Shown here one piece after another: positions 1-10,329 of a stretch of 60,000 nucleotides of DNA. Source of the stretch: Owenia fusiformis (taxonomy: Eukaryota > Annelida > Polychaeta > Sabellida > Oweniidae). Every line of letters starts with the position of its first letter. The first letter of the stretch is position 1. The stretch covers positions 58,733,885 to 58,793,884 of the forward strand of contig CAIIXF020000001.1 of assembly GCA_903813345.2 (NCBI GenBank). Direction: 5' to 3'. A program made the translations under genes and the position numbers. Under the pieces are notes generated by a model. It was given only the letters and a program-made list of their open reading frames with translations, was not told the DNA's origin and ran no database searches.

Positions 1-582
1 TCCCATTGCGTACTTCTTATATGGGGGTCTCATTCAAGCCTTTGAATGGTGCATAAGGTAGACATCATTAGTACATTGGATAATAAATTGGATTATGATA
101 AGGTTAATAAATAACATACATAGAACATGTAGAATAGCCTAGGCTGGTCAATATATTGAAGCATGTATTGATTTTTGTGTGTGTCCCTTCAAACATTGTT
201 AACAACCAGCATTCCTGCAATAGTACTGACTAATAAGAGGTCCTCTGTCATTATGTTATTTTCTGTCAGTTTTGGATATTAACTGCAAAAAATGTGATGG
301 TATCAATGTTCACAGTAGCATGTTGAGTATATTTACTTGAGCAAGTATGTGTTCTTGTATGAAGTCCTCATCTATATCCGATGAATCCTCTATGCAGGTA
401 GGGCATCATTTTCAGCTTTTTCAAACTGGATTTTGTAAATATAGTCATCTATTTTTACTTAGAAGGGGTGTTTTAAAAGATGAAGTTGCTATATGTTTTC
501 TGTGTTCTTATCCTAGTACAGATGTATTTGAAAAGTTAAATTCTAAAATGACAAATATTTCTGTTGTCAGGTATATCATCAC
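1..582. other. No recognised gene (upstream of GPX4)
   Basis: AT-rich sequence with no exon that I can support. The short open frame at 347-613 shows no family resemblance. The 5' exon(s) of the GPX4 gene, carrying its initiator ATG, should lie here or upstream of the window, but I could not place them. Confidence 0.4.
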
Positions 583-1097
583 CAGCGCTTGCATTAGGTT
601 AGAAAATTTGTGAGTCCCAAGGACGCAATTTTTTAAAAAAGTGTGTCCTTTGAAAAAAAGTGTGTCCCTTATTTTTCAGTTTTTGATTTCTTGCCGCGAA
701 TTTAAAATGGAAGTAAACGTTAAGTACGGACTGAATAAATGCATGTTCGTTCATTCGACAATGAATACATTTTATTTCATGAATAACCTAATATTTGTTT
801 CTGAATAGGAAAAACTGTGGCGTGTCATGGTTTCAAATCTAAAAATAAACAAAGTCGAAAGAATTCGAGAAAATCATGATTATTTGTAAATATTCAACAT
901 GTTGAGCCTTATTTACGATTCAAATAAAGGTGAGAGATCATAATTATTTGCTTTTGTTAGGTATCGTTGTAAACACATTGTAGTATTGACCTAAAAAAAA
1001 TTTGCATCGATAAAAAAAGAAATATTTTAAATTTTTGTGTCCTCCAAATTATTTTTGAGTCCTTAACATGTACGGGACGCTGTTAATGCAAGCCCTG
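583..1097. mobile_element. 515-bp MITE with 14-bp terminal inverted repeats
   Basis: The left end reads CAGCGCTTGCATTA and the right end is its inverse complement with one change (TAATGCAAGCCCTG). The flanks carry the same six bases, CATCAC, at 577-582 and 1098-1103, which looks like a target-site duplication. The inside is AT-rich and has no coding capacity, with repeated 'gtgtcc' and 'gagtcc' motifs near each end. This is a non-autonomous DNA transposon; the superfamily is unclear, because hAT elements normally give 8 bp. Confidence 0.7.
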
Positions 1098-1364
1098 CAT
1101 CACACTATACTAAAATTTAGCCCATTTAGTTTTTCATATCATGGATCTGACAGGTGATCTGATTTGTGAGATGAAGGCTTGTCTATTTAGTGAGATGATG
1201 TTGTTGAGGTCTAACTTAACTTACATCGCTCTTTTAGATATATATTGATAATCTTTAAATATAGATAATGTTTAATTATACTGCACTAGAGTGTACATGA
1301 ATTGGTTTTACTACTACAGTTTTAACCAGTTACAGTATAGATCCATTGTAATCTTTATTTCCAG

Positions 1365-4300
1365 GCATCAGGAGGAGATAAAGATGCTTGGAAGAACGCT
1401 AAGTCAATTTATGAATTCACAGCCAAGGATATAGATGGGAATGAGGTGTCTCTTGAAAAATACAAGTAAGACTTTCTGGAAATAGTTTGTATAACTATAA
1501 AGAATGATGAGAGCACAAGTCAAAAATATTAAAACATCTCTCAAGAATTACATGTATATGAACTAATAGAACTGGTTATTGATCTACATTAATAATTTCA
1601 TGATATGAAAATTCGACAACTATTTGACATCCTAGCCTAAATCCAAAATGTGTGACAAAGATAGTTGTTGTTATTAGCCCTATTTACACTAGACGCGACA
1701 TTCCAAGACATCTTGGCTAAAACGTTTTAGAAAAAGTATGTTGAGTTTACACCGACAATTTCAAGATATCTTACGAAATATGATTGAGTTTACACCTGTT
1801 TTTCTAAAACGTCTTAGAGATATGCAGGTATACACTATACATGTAAAATGAAAAAAGCAGTTCATTACTGGTTGAAGGATTGTTCAGTCAATGTAGCTAT
1901 TCCTTTCCCGCTTCTATACTTTGTGCTAAACAATGCATCGGTTTCACAAAAATATGCCCTATAGACAGCATTGTTAAAAGCATGAAAGAGAGCAGGAAGA
2001 TTTTGTGCATATATTAGGGTAATGATAGATCGCCAGGCAAATTAGTTCTTCTCAATATTTTTGGGAACAAGGGATAAGAGAAGAGATAGGACATGTAACA
2101 CATGTAAACAGAAAGTTTCAAATTTTTCATTCAGTGCACCGCAAAAAACCGAGTTAAGAGCTCTTATCTATAACCGATGGATTTTCACTCACTTGTAAAA
2201 CGTTTTAACGCTAAGACGTCTTGGCTATGACTAGCAGGGGCGTAGGAAGGTGTAAATTCAACACTATGCAAATAAATATGAGAAAATTGTGTCAAATCTT
2301 CTACCTTTATCAGAACACCTAGTACTATTTTATGCTTGTAAAACATCATTTTTATTCTAATCTATTTCTAATAATGTTCTTAAAATGTTCAAATGTTTGC
2401 ATTACTTATAATCACGATGGAAAGCCGATCTTTGATATGATTTAAAGAAAATGTCACAAATACACGATAACACGATATAACGCAGGTTTGCGAAATGAAA
2501 TTCAGGTAACAGATTCTATTTGGAACAGTAGGGTGTCCTAAAATTCATAAGAATTGTTTGAGAGAGGCATAAGGGATGGATGATTTTTGGTGCACTATTA
2601 GATTAAACATACATGTGGAGTAGCTGACATGAATTCCAGCAATAGTTGTTAGATATCCGAATTTATTGACATTAGAATTCTACATCCCCACAGAGTAGTC
2701 AGAAAAATACAACAATTTATGTAACATTTTGATAATATTTACACAAGTTCTCTACTTTAATAGCATTGTCATTATTGAATTATTTCAGCATTTTGGTACA
2801 TTAGATAATACGATCCATTATATACATCCAGTTAACGTTTTTAGGTGATGCAGAATTCTAATGTCAACAAATTCGGAAATAAAAAACTACGGCCTTTTAA
2901 TTAGTGCACTAAAAGTAAAGCACTAGAAGTAAAATCAACCAAGCCTTATCTACCTCAAAAAATTCCTCATGAATTAAAAATTTGACTGAAGAACGTTTGG
3001 AAATTATTATGACTGCATTTTTGTACATGCTTTTTGACCGCGGGCATGGTTTTAATCCTAAAATTGAGCTGGATCAGAGTTATACCACAATAGTATGTGC
3101 GAAATACCACTGTGTAAAAAATTTGAATATTTATAACACAACTTAGGGTGTAAGAAAATACACCCTAAGCCTTTTTTCAACACTACGCATCAGCGTTTTG
3201 GCATACATTGTTCCTACGCCACTGACTAGGGTCCTAAAACGTTTTAGCTAAGCACTTTTAGCCGAGAGCTCTTGAGAAAATCTGGATTTACATTACAGAC
3301 CAAGACGTCTTAGGGCTCTAGTGTAAATCCAACAATATTGTATCATCAGTTCTTGTGACCCTCCCAATCTGTAGTTCCATACATAGAAGCTGCCCATAGC
3401 TGCTCAAACTGGGTTTCAGTCATCATCCACTTTGTTCTTAGTTGATGATATCTGGAACGTGTTGGGAGGATGCAAGTTTGACACTTGAGTTGCATGTAGC
3501 TCTATGGGCAAAACATTGCAGTAGGATTAAATGATAATGATGGGATGTGTCAGTAATCTGCACAATATGATTATAAAACAATAGCAATAACAGACCATAT
3601 TAATGTCTTGCATAATATATCAATATTTGTAATATTTTGTAACACTGTTAAGAAAAATACAATATTAATACTTGTGCATGTATGATACAATTGCATAATT
3701 GTATCTTTGAATTGAAGTTTATTTCTACTCAAAAACTGTAAATGATACATGAGAAACTGTTAATTAGTAAATCGTTTATTAATAATTTATTACATCTATA
3801 AAACAGCAGCTGGATGATTGCATCTCTATTTGCAGAGGCCACCTGGTGCTAATCGTGAATGTCGCGTCTAAATGAGGTTTCACTGCGAAGAACTACACTC
3901 AGCTACAAGCTTTGCACGCCAAGTATGCTGAAGAGAAAGGTCTTCGTATTCTCGCTTTCCCATGTAACCAATTTGGTTCACAGGTAAGAAATAACAAGAA
4001 GTAGTTGACAGTTGTAGTATAGCTAAGGTAGTTGCACATGTATTATGGTGTTACGCCTCCCCAAATAATGAACTTAGAAAATGTTTGCCTTTCACTTGTA
4101 TTTTCTAAAAAGCGTCTTTTTTCAGTACGATCTTTCTTTGCCCAATCCATGGGGTTCTCTTGAAAGCCCATGCCCATGCCTAATCCCCTGTCCCACTATA
4201 TTTCATGTAAACTAGCATTTTGTTAATTACAGGAACCAAAGCCTGAAGCTGAAATAAAAGAATTTGTGAAGCAATATGATGTCCAGTTTGATATGTTCAG

Positions 4301-6920
4301 CAAGATAGATGTGAATGGAAACAATGCCCATCCTCTTTTTAATTATCTGAAGTCAAAGCAGAAAGGAACTCTTGGAAAGTAAGTCGTTTGTTAAAACAGT
4401 TTTTCAATAATTTAAAATAATTGATGGGACTTCATTACTTTTAAGGGCTTTAGTCACCATATTTGGTGATTCTTCAACATATGAATACTATTCTTTAATA
4501 AGGTCACAAGGCATTTCGTAAATTGATAAATTAATTTAATAGTGAGTAGAAGTGTCATTTAAGAATCAAATGTCTTTGTTATACCATGGGCTTTCAACTA
4601 GAAGGGTATGCAACTCTATGTAATAACATGAGACCTTCAAAATGAGCAATGACATGCTTCCCTTTTATGGCAATATTTCAAAAAGTATTAGATAAATGTA
4701 TATGCTTTAGTATTATTTTGAATAAAAATCAATTTTTAATATGATTTGAGCATAAAATATATTCAATATCATATAAAAGTAAACAAAAGAGACCAATAAG
4801 AATAAGAGTTATCAAGATGTTCTCTTTGAGTATTGCATTGTGGGTAATTATTCAAGAACACATTCCAATAAAAATATAATTTGTGGGATAATGTTCACTT
4901 TCTGTATTGTCATAATTATGATGAATTCCAATTTTTATTAAATTATCAAGATGTATGTAGAAGATCATGTTTTTACTTTTGAGTTATTTCTTTTAATCAT
5001 CAATAAAAAGTACAAAATAGGATTTTCTTGGAATGTGTACATTCTCCAATTTTGAAAACCCATGGCAATGTTTATGTATGAAATATGGGAAGTTGCCTAC
5101 CCTTCTAGTTGAAAGCCCATGGTTATACCGTTGTACTTTTTCAAATAAATTGGATTGGTTTGCTTTTCTTTTATATAGGGCCATATAATATGTAATATGA
5201 GGTGAAGCCTTGGGATATTATCTTTGGACTACAATATTTTATAGGGCCCTGTGATATTATGTAGGGTCCATTGATATTATTTTGGCCCTGTGATATTTTA
5301 TAGTGCTCTCTGCTATTATCTAGAGCATTTTGTTATACTGTACTCTCAGTATTTATCGCGTGCGATTTAGTTTTTCACTTTTCGCAAATGTGGTAAAACT
5401 CGCGAAATTAACTGGGAGTACAGTATAATGTATTGATATGTGCATTATTCAGGACTCAGGGTAGGTTATGTATAAAAAGAGAGCCACTTGAGTATAATTT
5501 AAATGTTTTGAATCTTTTAGTTTTATAAAGTGGAACTTCAGCAAGTTTTTAATAAACAAAGAAGGCATACCAGTGAATCGCTATGCTCCTAATGTCGAGC
5601 CATTTGTAAGTATACAACTGTTAAGTGGGTGATCACCTTCATTGAGTTGGTGATCTGGGAGAATCTCAATCACAGGATAACTTGTGTGTGTGTGATAGGA
5701 GGCATTCCTAATTTTCACTTATCATCTCAATTCTTTTTTATCTTCAGTAAGCATTTAAAATCAGTTTTCTTCATTATTGAAAGATGAGACCCCTTAATAC
5801 CAGGGAGGGAGGGGGGGGGGCATAAAACAACAGAGTAGTAGATGCCTGTGGGGTCATTAAAATCGCATAGATGATTGGAAGTATTGGGAGTGCCTACCTT
5901 CCTAGAATAAGTGCTAATATAGTGTATGACTCTACTAACATAGTGTATGCTTGGCTTGGGGCAAGCTACAATAACCCAGGTGCTTATATGTGTTTGCTTA
6001 TTGCAGCGCTATTAAGTGGAACTTCAGCAAATTCTTGGTTGATCAAAATGGAAAACCTGTCAAGAGATATGCACCTAACACTGAGCCATTTGTAAGTACA
6101 TGCACAGTGGCATTCTAACGTGCTCTCAGTTATGCATGGAGGTTTTGAGAAAACTTAAGTTTGTATAATCCATAGAATTTACCAGGAAATACTTTGGCAC
6201 AACTGGAGTTACATTTAAATCTGTGAAGTTATTTGAATTGTGAAGTTATTTGAGAAGAAAAATGGAATTTTGAGATCTTCTAGATTTTAAAAATTAGCGA
6301 TAAAACAAGATGCAATTATCTGGTAAAATTTTTCCGTTGGATTTTTGTGTTGTTTGGAAGTCTTATTGCACGTAACACTTTTGGCACTCATCTAACTACC
6401 ATGGCAGATATGATTTTGCATTTCTTGCATTTATACATGGTAACAGGGCCTGTGTCTGTAACACTTGTAACCATTTCAATAACTTACTGGATGGTAACAT
6501 TTTGTTGTGTTTACGCCATGTTTTCTTTTGTACTTGCAAATGCTTCCTTCTAATATATACCTTTATGATATGTGTCTTTATAACATACTTTCTGCTAAAA
6601 TATTATTATGTTATTACCACCATTAAAGCATGTATGTCCATATTAATCTAATTAATTCAAGACATGTTCAGTGTTTTGTTATTTAAATTCTACCATAACT
6701 TGTATATTTATAACTGCTTCTAAATCATACATGTGCTGTATCCTAAGTTTCCTCACTACAAGTAGGCACATTTTCAAGAAATTCAAGATCACATATAACT
6801 TGGTATAGCTAGTTTATCTTAATTTTGATTGATCATGATGATTCAAATCCATGTACTCCACTGATCTTAATTTACTTTAATTTGCAGACCATTGAAAAGG
6901 ACTTTGACAAATACTGGTAG
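1365..6920 (+). CDS. GPX4: Phospholipid hydroperoxide glutathione peroxidase, selenoprotein (5' end missing)
   Basis: Reduces lipid and other hydroperoxides with glutathione. Exons: 1365-1465, 3836-3983, 4233-4378, then either 5521-5605 (4a) or 6007-6091 (4b), then 6888-6920 ending in TAG. All have GT-AG borders and compatible phases (2, 0, 2, 0). The translation starts [14 protein letters not shown], continues [18 protein letters not shown], and has [16 protein letters not shown] where U is an in-frame TGA at 3873-3875. It then carries the family motif [14 protein letters not shown] and a KWNFSKFL block. The catalytic set U, Q (in CNQFG), W and N (in KWNF) is complete, and it lacks the tetramer loop of GPX1-type enzymes, so it is the monomeric GPX4 type. 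The C-terminus is [10 protein letters not shown]. The exon with the start codon and any signal or mitochondrial peptide is not identified. A SECIS at 8362-8403 supports selenocysteine decoding. Confidence 0.93.
1681..3330. mobile_element. Outer inverted-repeat element in GPX4 intron, split by an inner element
   Basis: The left end (ATTTACACTAGA, from about 1683) and right end (TCTAGTGTAAAT, ending about 3328) are inverse complements. Both arms are rich in the short palindromes CTAAAACGTTTTAG and AAGACGTCTT (about 1716, 1805, 2197, 2212, 3234, 3302). There is no coding capacity. A 990-bp element at 2235-3224 sits inside it. I could not see a clean target-site duplication for the outer element. 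Confidence 0.5.
2235..3224. mobile_element. 990-bp DNA transposon, non-autonomous, 5-bp target duplication
   Basis: The termini CAGGGGCGTAGGAA and TTCCTACGCCACTG are inverse complements with one mismatch. ACTAG is duplicated on both sides (2230-2234 and 3225-3229). The interior is AT-rich, without a transposase. It is nested in the 1681-3330 repeat within the first visible GPX4 intron. Confidence 0.65.
3331..3835. other. GPX4 intron remainder, no feature seen
   Basis: AT-rich intron sequence leading to the acceptor tttgcag at 3829-3835. No gene or clear repeat boundary was seen. Confidence 0.5.
3873..3875 (+). promoter_or_regulatory. GPX4: UGA selenocysteine codon of GPX4
   Basis: In-frame TGA between AAA (K) and GGT (G) in the NVASK-U-G active-site motif. 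The flanking reading frame is conserved on both sides for the whole exon, so this is recoding rather than a nonsense mutation. In selenocysteine GPX enzymes this residue is the peroxidatic selenol. Confidence 0.93.
4584..5122. mobile_element. 539-bp MITE in GPX4 intron
   Basis: The ends begin CCATGGGCTTTCAACTAGAA and finish with the inverse complement; the inverted match runs at least 25 bp. TTATA is duplicated at 4579-4583 and 5123-5127. There is no coding capacity. It lies between exon 3 and exon 4a. Confidence 0.75.
5338..5423. mobile_element. 86-bp mariner-like MITE, CGCG-containing family
   Basis: Inverted ends CTGTACTCTCAGT and ACTGGGAGTACAG are flanked by TA on both sides (5336-5337, 5424-5425). 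The inside carries 'cgcgtgcgatttagtt' and 'tcgcgaaa', shared with the longer element at 51273-51794, so both belong to one family. It lies about 100 bp before GPX4 exon 4a. Confidence 0.7.
5521..5605 (+). other. GPX4: GPX4 alternative exon 4a
   Basis: 85-nt exon with an acceptor (ttttag) and donor (gtaagt). It encodes [20 protein letters not shown] then YAPNVEPF after a split N codon. It keeps the catalytic W and N of KWNF. It is a tandem paralogue of exon 4b, 20 of 28 residues identical, and both are exactly 85 nt with the same entry and exit phases. It replaces basic residues of 4b (KPVK becomes IPVN). Confidence 0.85.
6007..6091 (+). other. GPX4: GPX4 alternative exon 4b
   Basis: 85-nt exon after ttgcag with donor gtaagt, encoding [20 protein letters not shown] then YAPNTEPF. 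It resembles the usual animal GPX4 exon more than 4a does (AIKWNF, GKPVKRY). Splicing 4a directly to 4b would read CGC TAT TAA, an immediate stop, so only one of the two can be used per productive mRNA. Confidence 0.88.
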
Positions 6921-7685
6921 ATGAATGAATGACCAGACTTCAGATAGTTGCATAAACTTAAACTTGCAAACTAGCCTAATTATGAACAATTGAACTATTT
7001 AATCAAGCAAGGACAGGAGGTCACCCTGGGATATAACCAACCAAAGCAAACACTCAGCAATGTAGTAAAGACAAGAGTAGTATGGAGAATGATAATGCTG
7101 AAACATATCGACTAAGAATAAGAGTGTGTACATCTTTCCTTATGTTATACACATGTTTCTAATTTGGCACAAAACATAGGGTTGTAATATATTGGTTTTA
7201 TTTGCAATAATTAACTTTGAAAAGTGATGGAATATATGTAGATGTCTTGTTTCCTTTGTAGTTTCTCTGCTGTGTAAAGACATTCATGGTATTTTAAACT
7301 CAATTATCTTTATACATGAGACTATTGTGAGTTGTCCTGCTTTATCATTATAATGATGCCATATCAGAGGATATATCAGATGATATATCATGTGCCATTT
7401 ATGTTATGTCAGAGATGGAAACTCAATGTAATCAGGGCCACACTTTTGGGGCAATTCACTTTTGTATATGCTACATTGTTTTCATTGTTCTTTATATCTT
7501 TATCACCCACTGTTAGGCCTTGGTGGTCAGCTAAGCCAGATTATTGATAATTTTAAAAATTTGGAGGTGTACACTGTACAGTTGACTGCAAGGTGAACAA
7601 TGCACTTGAGGCTTGTTGCCGAGGTGTACAGTTTATCAAGTACACTGTTAATGCCAACAATCGTTAACTTTGTTAGTTCAAGGAA

Positions 7686-7691
7686 AATAAA
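7686..7691 (+). terminator. GPX4: Proximal polyadenylation signal AATAAA (GPX4)
   Basis: Canonical AATAAA about 770 nt after the GPX4 stop and upstream of the SECIS. Use of this site would give an mRNA without SECIS, and therefore truncated protein or mRNA decay. Use is not shown. Confidence 0.35.
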
Positions 7692-7931
7692 ACTTATTTT
7701 AGTGCTACCTCTCATTGTTCAATACGATTGAGTGTCTACTCCAAGGGATTGACATTATTAATTCTATTTAACAGTATGTCAAAATATTGTTGTAATATTT
7801 AAATATTGTTAAAAAATCAAGAACTGTAAAAAGATCATATCACCCGGTATGTGTGTATGTATTTAAATACATAAAACCCATCTACAAATGTAAAACATGG
7901 AATTTAATGAAAAGCCACATATAAATTACAG

Positions 7932-8104
7932 TAAAACCTGTATATCTGAACACATCTCTAATCCGAACACCTCCCAATGGGAACACTTTTTGGTTTCCTG
8001 TTTTAATCCGCCTCATGTTAAAAATAACTCAAAATGTGAACAACTGCAAATATGAACATTTTTGGCTGGCCCCAGTGGTGTTCATTTTAGTCAAGTTTTA
8101 CTGA
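7932..8104. mobile_element. MITE-like repeat of the CAGTAAAACCTG family
   Basis: Begins CAGTAAAACCTG and ends with the near inverse complement CAAGTTTTACTG. It contains the 'aatccgaacacc' motifs found in further copies at 20047-20183, 21908-22323 and 43787-43920. There is no coding capacity. A TA duplication is visible on the left only. Confidence 0.55.
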
Positions 8105-8361
8105 ATGTCAAACGGGTGAAACTGTAATTGTTGTCTGCGAGTGCTTTATATACACGTGGTTGTGTAGAACTATTTTATATCTTAAAAAACATATTTCTTG
8201 AGCACACATAATTCATGCTCAATTCAAATTTAGTTGTTTGTATCTTGTTTATATATTTATATATATACTTGTTTTCATATCTAAAATATACAGAAGTAAT
8301 AGTAATGACAGTTAAAAGGTTTATTATTATATTATTGGTTGAGATAAGAAGTGAAGGATTT

Positions 8362-8403
8362 ATGACGGACATTTTCTAAGCCTATATGGTGGAAATGTCC
8401 CGA
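8362..8403 (+). promoter_or_regulatory. GPX4: SECIS element of GPX4
   Basis: ATGA (8362-8365) is followed by the helix strand GGACATTT (8367-8374), TCT, and the apical AA pair (8378-8379), 12 nt after ATGA. Then comes a 13-nt loop, the complementary strand AAATGTCC (8393-8400) and CGA (8401-8403), giving the UGA/GA non-Watson-Crick core. The eight-base helix is perfect. The layout matches the established animal GPX4 SECIS plan, including 'ATGACGG' at the base and 'GTCCCGAG' on the other side. It lies 1.44 kb past the stop codon. Confidence 0.88.
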
Positions 8404-8533
8404 GCCTACTGGCGTGCACCCCCCTTGCGCTTCTTGTCAACACAGATGATATAGTTAAACTATTTTGACTGCTAGCTCTACTAGAACCTCTGTTTATGTG
8501 AAAGCTGTATACTGTTATTATGAATATACAAAA

Positions 8534-8539
8534 AATAAA
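8534..8539 (+). terminator. GPX4: Distal polyadenylation signal AATAAA (GPX4)
   Basis: AATAAA 130 nt downstream of the SECIS, the first one that keeps SECIS in the mRNA. Confidence 0.5.
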
Positions 8540-8540
8540 A

Positions 8541-9448
8541 GCTTTATCAATAGTATATTGTCTATATTTTTTATTTATTTCCTTGCCTGATAAATGATAG
8601 TAAAGAATTCATATTTGATATAAGGGTTCCCCAAACTGAATGAAGTAGAGCAATGTCCATTATTTGTACACTCCTCAGTAAAAGGGGTGGATACCTCAGA
8701 ATTCAGAGATGAACTGAAATTTGTAAATTGAATTGAACACTTTAAATATGTTCTGACCCTTTTATTCTTATCCTTTCTAAATCTGTGATACCATTGTCAT
8801 ATAATGATGTTATTGTTTATTATGAAATCCGACCTGATCGGGAATAAAAGATACATCCATCTCAATGTAAAGATGGAAATTCTAGAGGTTCATCTATATA
8901 TGAAGATAGATTCATCTATGAATTCAGGGGTATTTCTTACCCTTCTCCCTAGCTCACTCACTGGACAATATGTCAAATCCTGCTAACGCATTGTGAGTTC
9001 AAACTTATTATAAAATTTGCCATAAATCCAACAAATCATTCAGAATGGAGTTATTATCTAGTAACATAAATGGACAGAAACTTGCTGTAAATCAGGATTA
9101 CATTTAGTTATAATAAGTATTGAAGTTTGAAGTAATGTTTAATTATATTTTGTTCACTTCATTTACAAATATATGCTAGTCACAAAAAATGGTAGAAATT
9201 TTATGTTCAACAATTTATTATTTAATATCCACAAAGATCTTCAAATTGAAAAAGTAAAAGGTGCCTCAAATGAAGTCCACATCTCTATGATAATGACATA
9301 TAACTCATAGGAGCTATTGAATGAAAATGGTCTCTGAATTAAGGGTCTAGCATAAAATGCTGCTTAGCCTTAGAAGAAGCCCACTGGACTTGGAATACCA
9401 TATTCTCAGACCCATAGATGCACAGCACATACCATTATGATACACAAT
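8541..9448. other. Intergenic, between convergent GPX4 and nucleoredoxin-like genes
   Basis: No gene recognised. The right part (from about 9210, where TTTATT gives a minus-strand AATAAA) is likely the 3' UTR of the nucleoredoxin-like gene. Confidence 0.45.
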
Positions 9449-10261
9449 TTACACAGTATCCTCTATTTCTTTATTTTGTTCTTTTGTGATAGTTTTACTC
9501 TTCGATTCAGAAATGAACGCCATATCTGTCCAATGTTTCACACATTTCACACCTTGGTCCTGTACGTCCTTTCTCCCTGTGTGAGTTATCACATCACCGT
9601 TAGTCTTTACTATAACCAATTTTGGGATAGATGTCACTTTATACTTTTCTTTCAGTTCCCTGGAATTAAATAGACTGAATATTGATTTGTGCCATCAAAC
9701 GTAATAATGTAGAACAGTACTTGTAGTTGTAAATGTTTCTTTCAGTGTTTGACCACAATTACATGTATGATATACAGTAAACCTGATGCACATAAAGCAC
9801 AACATATTTTTACTAGATAAAGAACCTGGATCTACACTTATAAGCTAACTCAATAAATATAAACTTTCCCATTATAAAGATACTTACTCAATATAATGGA
9901 CCCTTACTCAATATAATGGACCCTTACTCAATATAAAACACTCACTATACAGGATACTTCAGTGCACTTACTCAATATAAGGATCTTTAAAAGGTAATGC
10001 AAGCCATTCTCCCTGCTCCTCTCTGTATGAATCCATCTCTGCTTCATTCTTGTCAAAGCTTATGAAAACCACTTCAAAAGTGGCCACTTTCTGCTGAGCT
10101 AGCTCTGTACATAATTTACATAGCAACGGTGTGAACTGTTTACAAGGTGGGCACCAGCTAGCTGAGAAATACAACCCTACCACCTTGTTGGCAAGTCTTG
10201 ATTCAATGTCAACTTTTTCATTGTCTTTATCTAGCAGTACTTTGTTCATAAATAAATCCAT
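9449..10261 (-). CDS. NXNL2: Nucleoredoxin-like protein 2 (RdCVF-type, thioredoxin fold)
   Basis: Two exons: 9972-10261 (start) and 9449-9659 (TAA stop), 501 nt and 166 residues, close to the usual ~156 of NXNL2. The donor is ATTGA|GTAAGT and the acceptor ATTCCAG|GGAACTG; the split codon gives E. The N-terminus is MDLFMNKVLLDKDNEKVDI. The redox site is SASWCPPCKQFTP at about residues 34-46, followed by VVFISFDKNEAEM, then in exon 2 the cis-proline segment SIPKLVIVKTNGDVIT. A complete CxxC and no signal peptide suggest a cytosolic thioredoxin-like oxidoreductase. The vertebrate genes also have two exons and make a short form by retaining the intron. Here too, retention would stop at once (GAG TAA). 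Confidence 0.88.
9888..9940 (-). repeat. 20-bp tandem repeats copying the NXNL2-like exon 1 donor
   Basis: Three copies on the plus strand of 'cttactcaatataatggacc'. On the minus strand each reads TCCATTATATTGAGTAAG, a near copy of the true exon end plus donor (TCCTTATATTGA|GTAAG at about 9968-9985). They lie within the intron, about 30-80 bp past the real donor. Confidence 0.75.
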
Positions 10262-10329
10262 TATGAAGAAGTGATAAGGCTAAGGGTGAATAGTTGATGT
10301 GTGGCTCAGGCGTCCATAGCAAGCCCTGG
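10262..10329 (-). other. Probable 5' UTR of nucleoredoxin-like gene with upstream splice acceptor
   Basis: Directly upstream of the ATG. On the minus strand a good acceptor (ctgttcttttccag) precedes GGCTTGCTATGGACG, so the 5' leader may begin in a further non-coding exon upstream. An inference only. Confidence 0.4.

Larger units (their letters stand above)
6921..8540 (+). other. GPX4: GPX4 3' untranslated region
   Basis: Runs from the TAG stop to the polyadenylation signal AATAAA at 8534-8539. It contains an earlier AATAAA at 7686-7691, a short MITE-like repeat at 7932-8104 and the SECIS at 8362-8403. Assigning the whole interval to one 3' UTR is inferred from the SECIS position. Confidence 0.6.

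Noticed and set aside
347-613. Short open frame as a gene
   Set aside because: No family resemblance, no splice logic; it overlaps the edge of a MITE.
6921-7400. SECIS candidates close to the GPX4 stop (ATGA at 6921, 6971, 7102, 7352)
   Set aside because: None has the AA apical pair at the right distance together with a helix and the GA core; the element at 8362 does.
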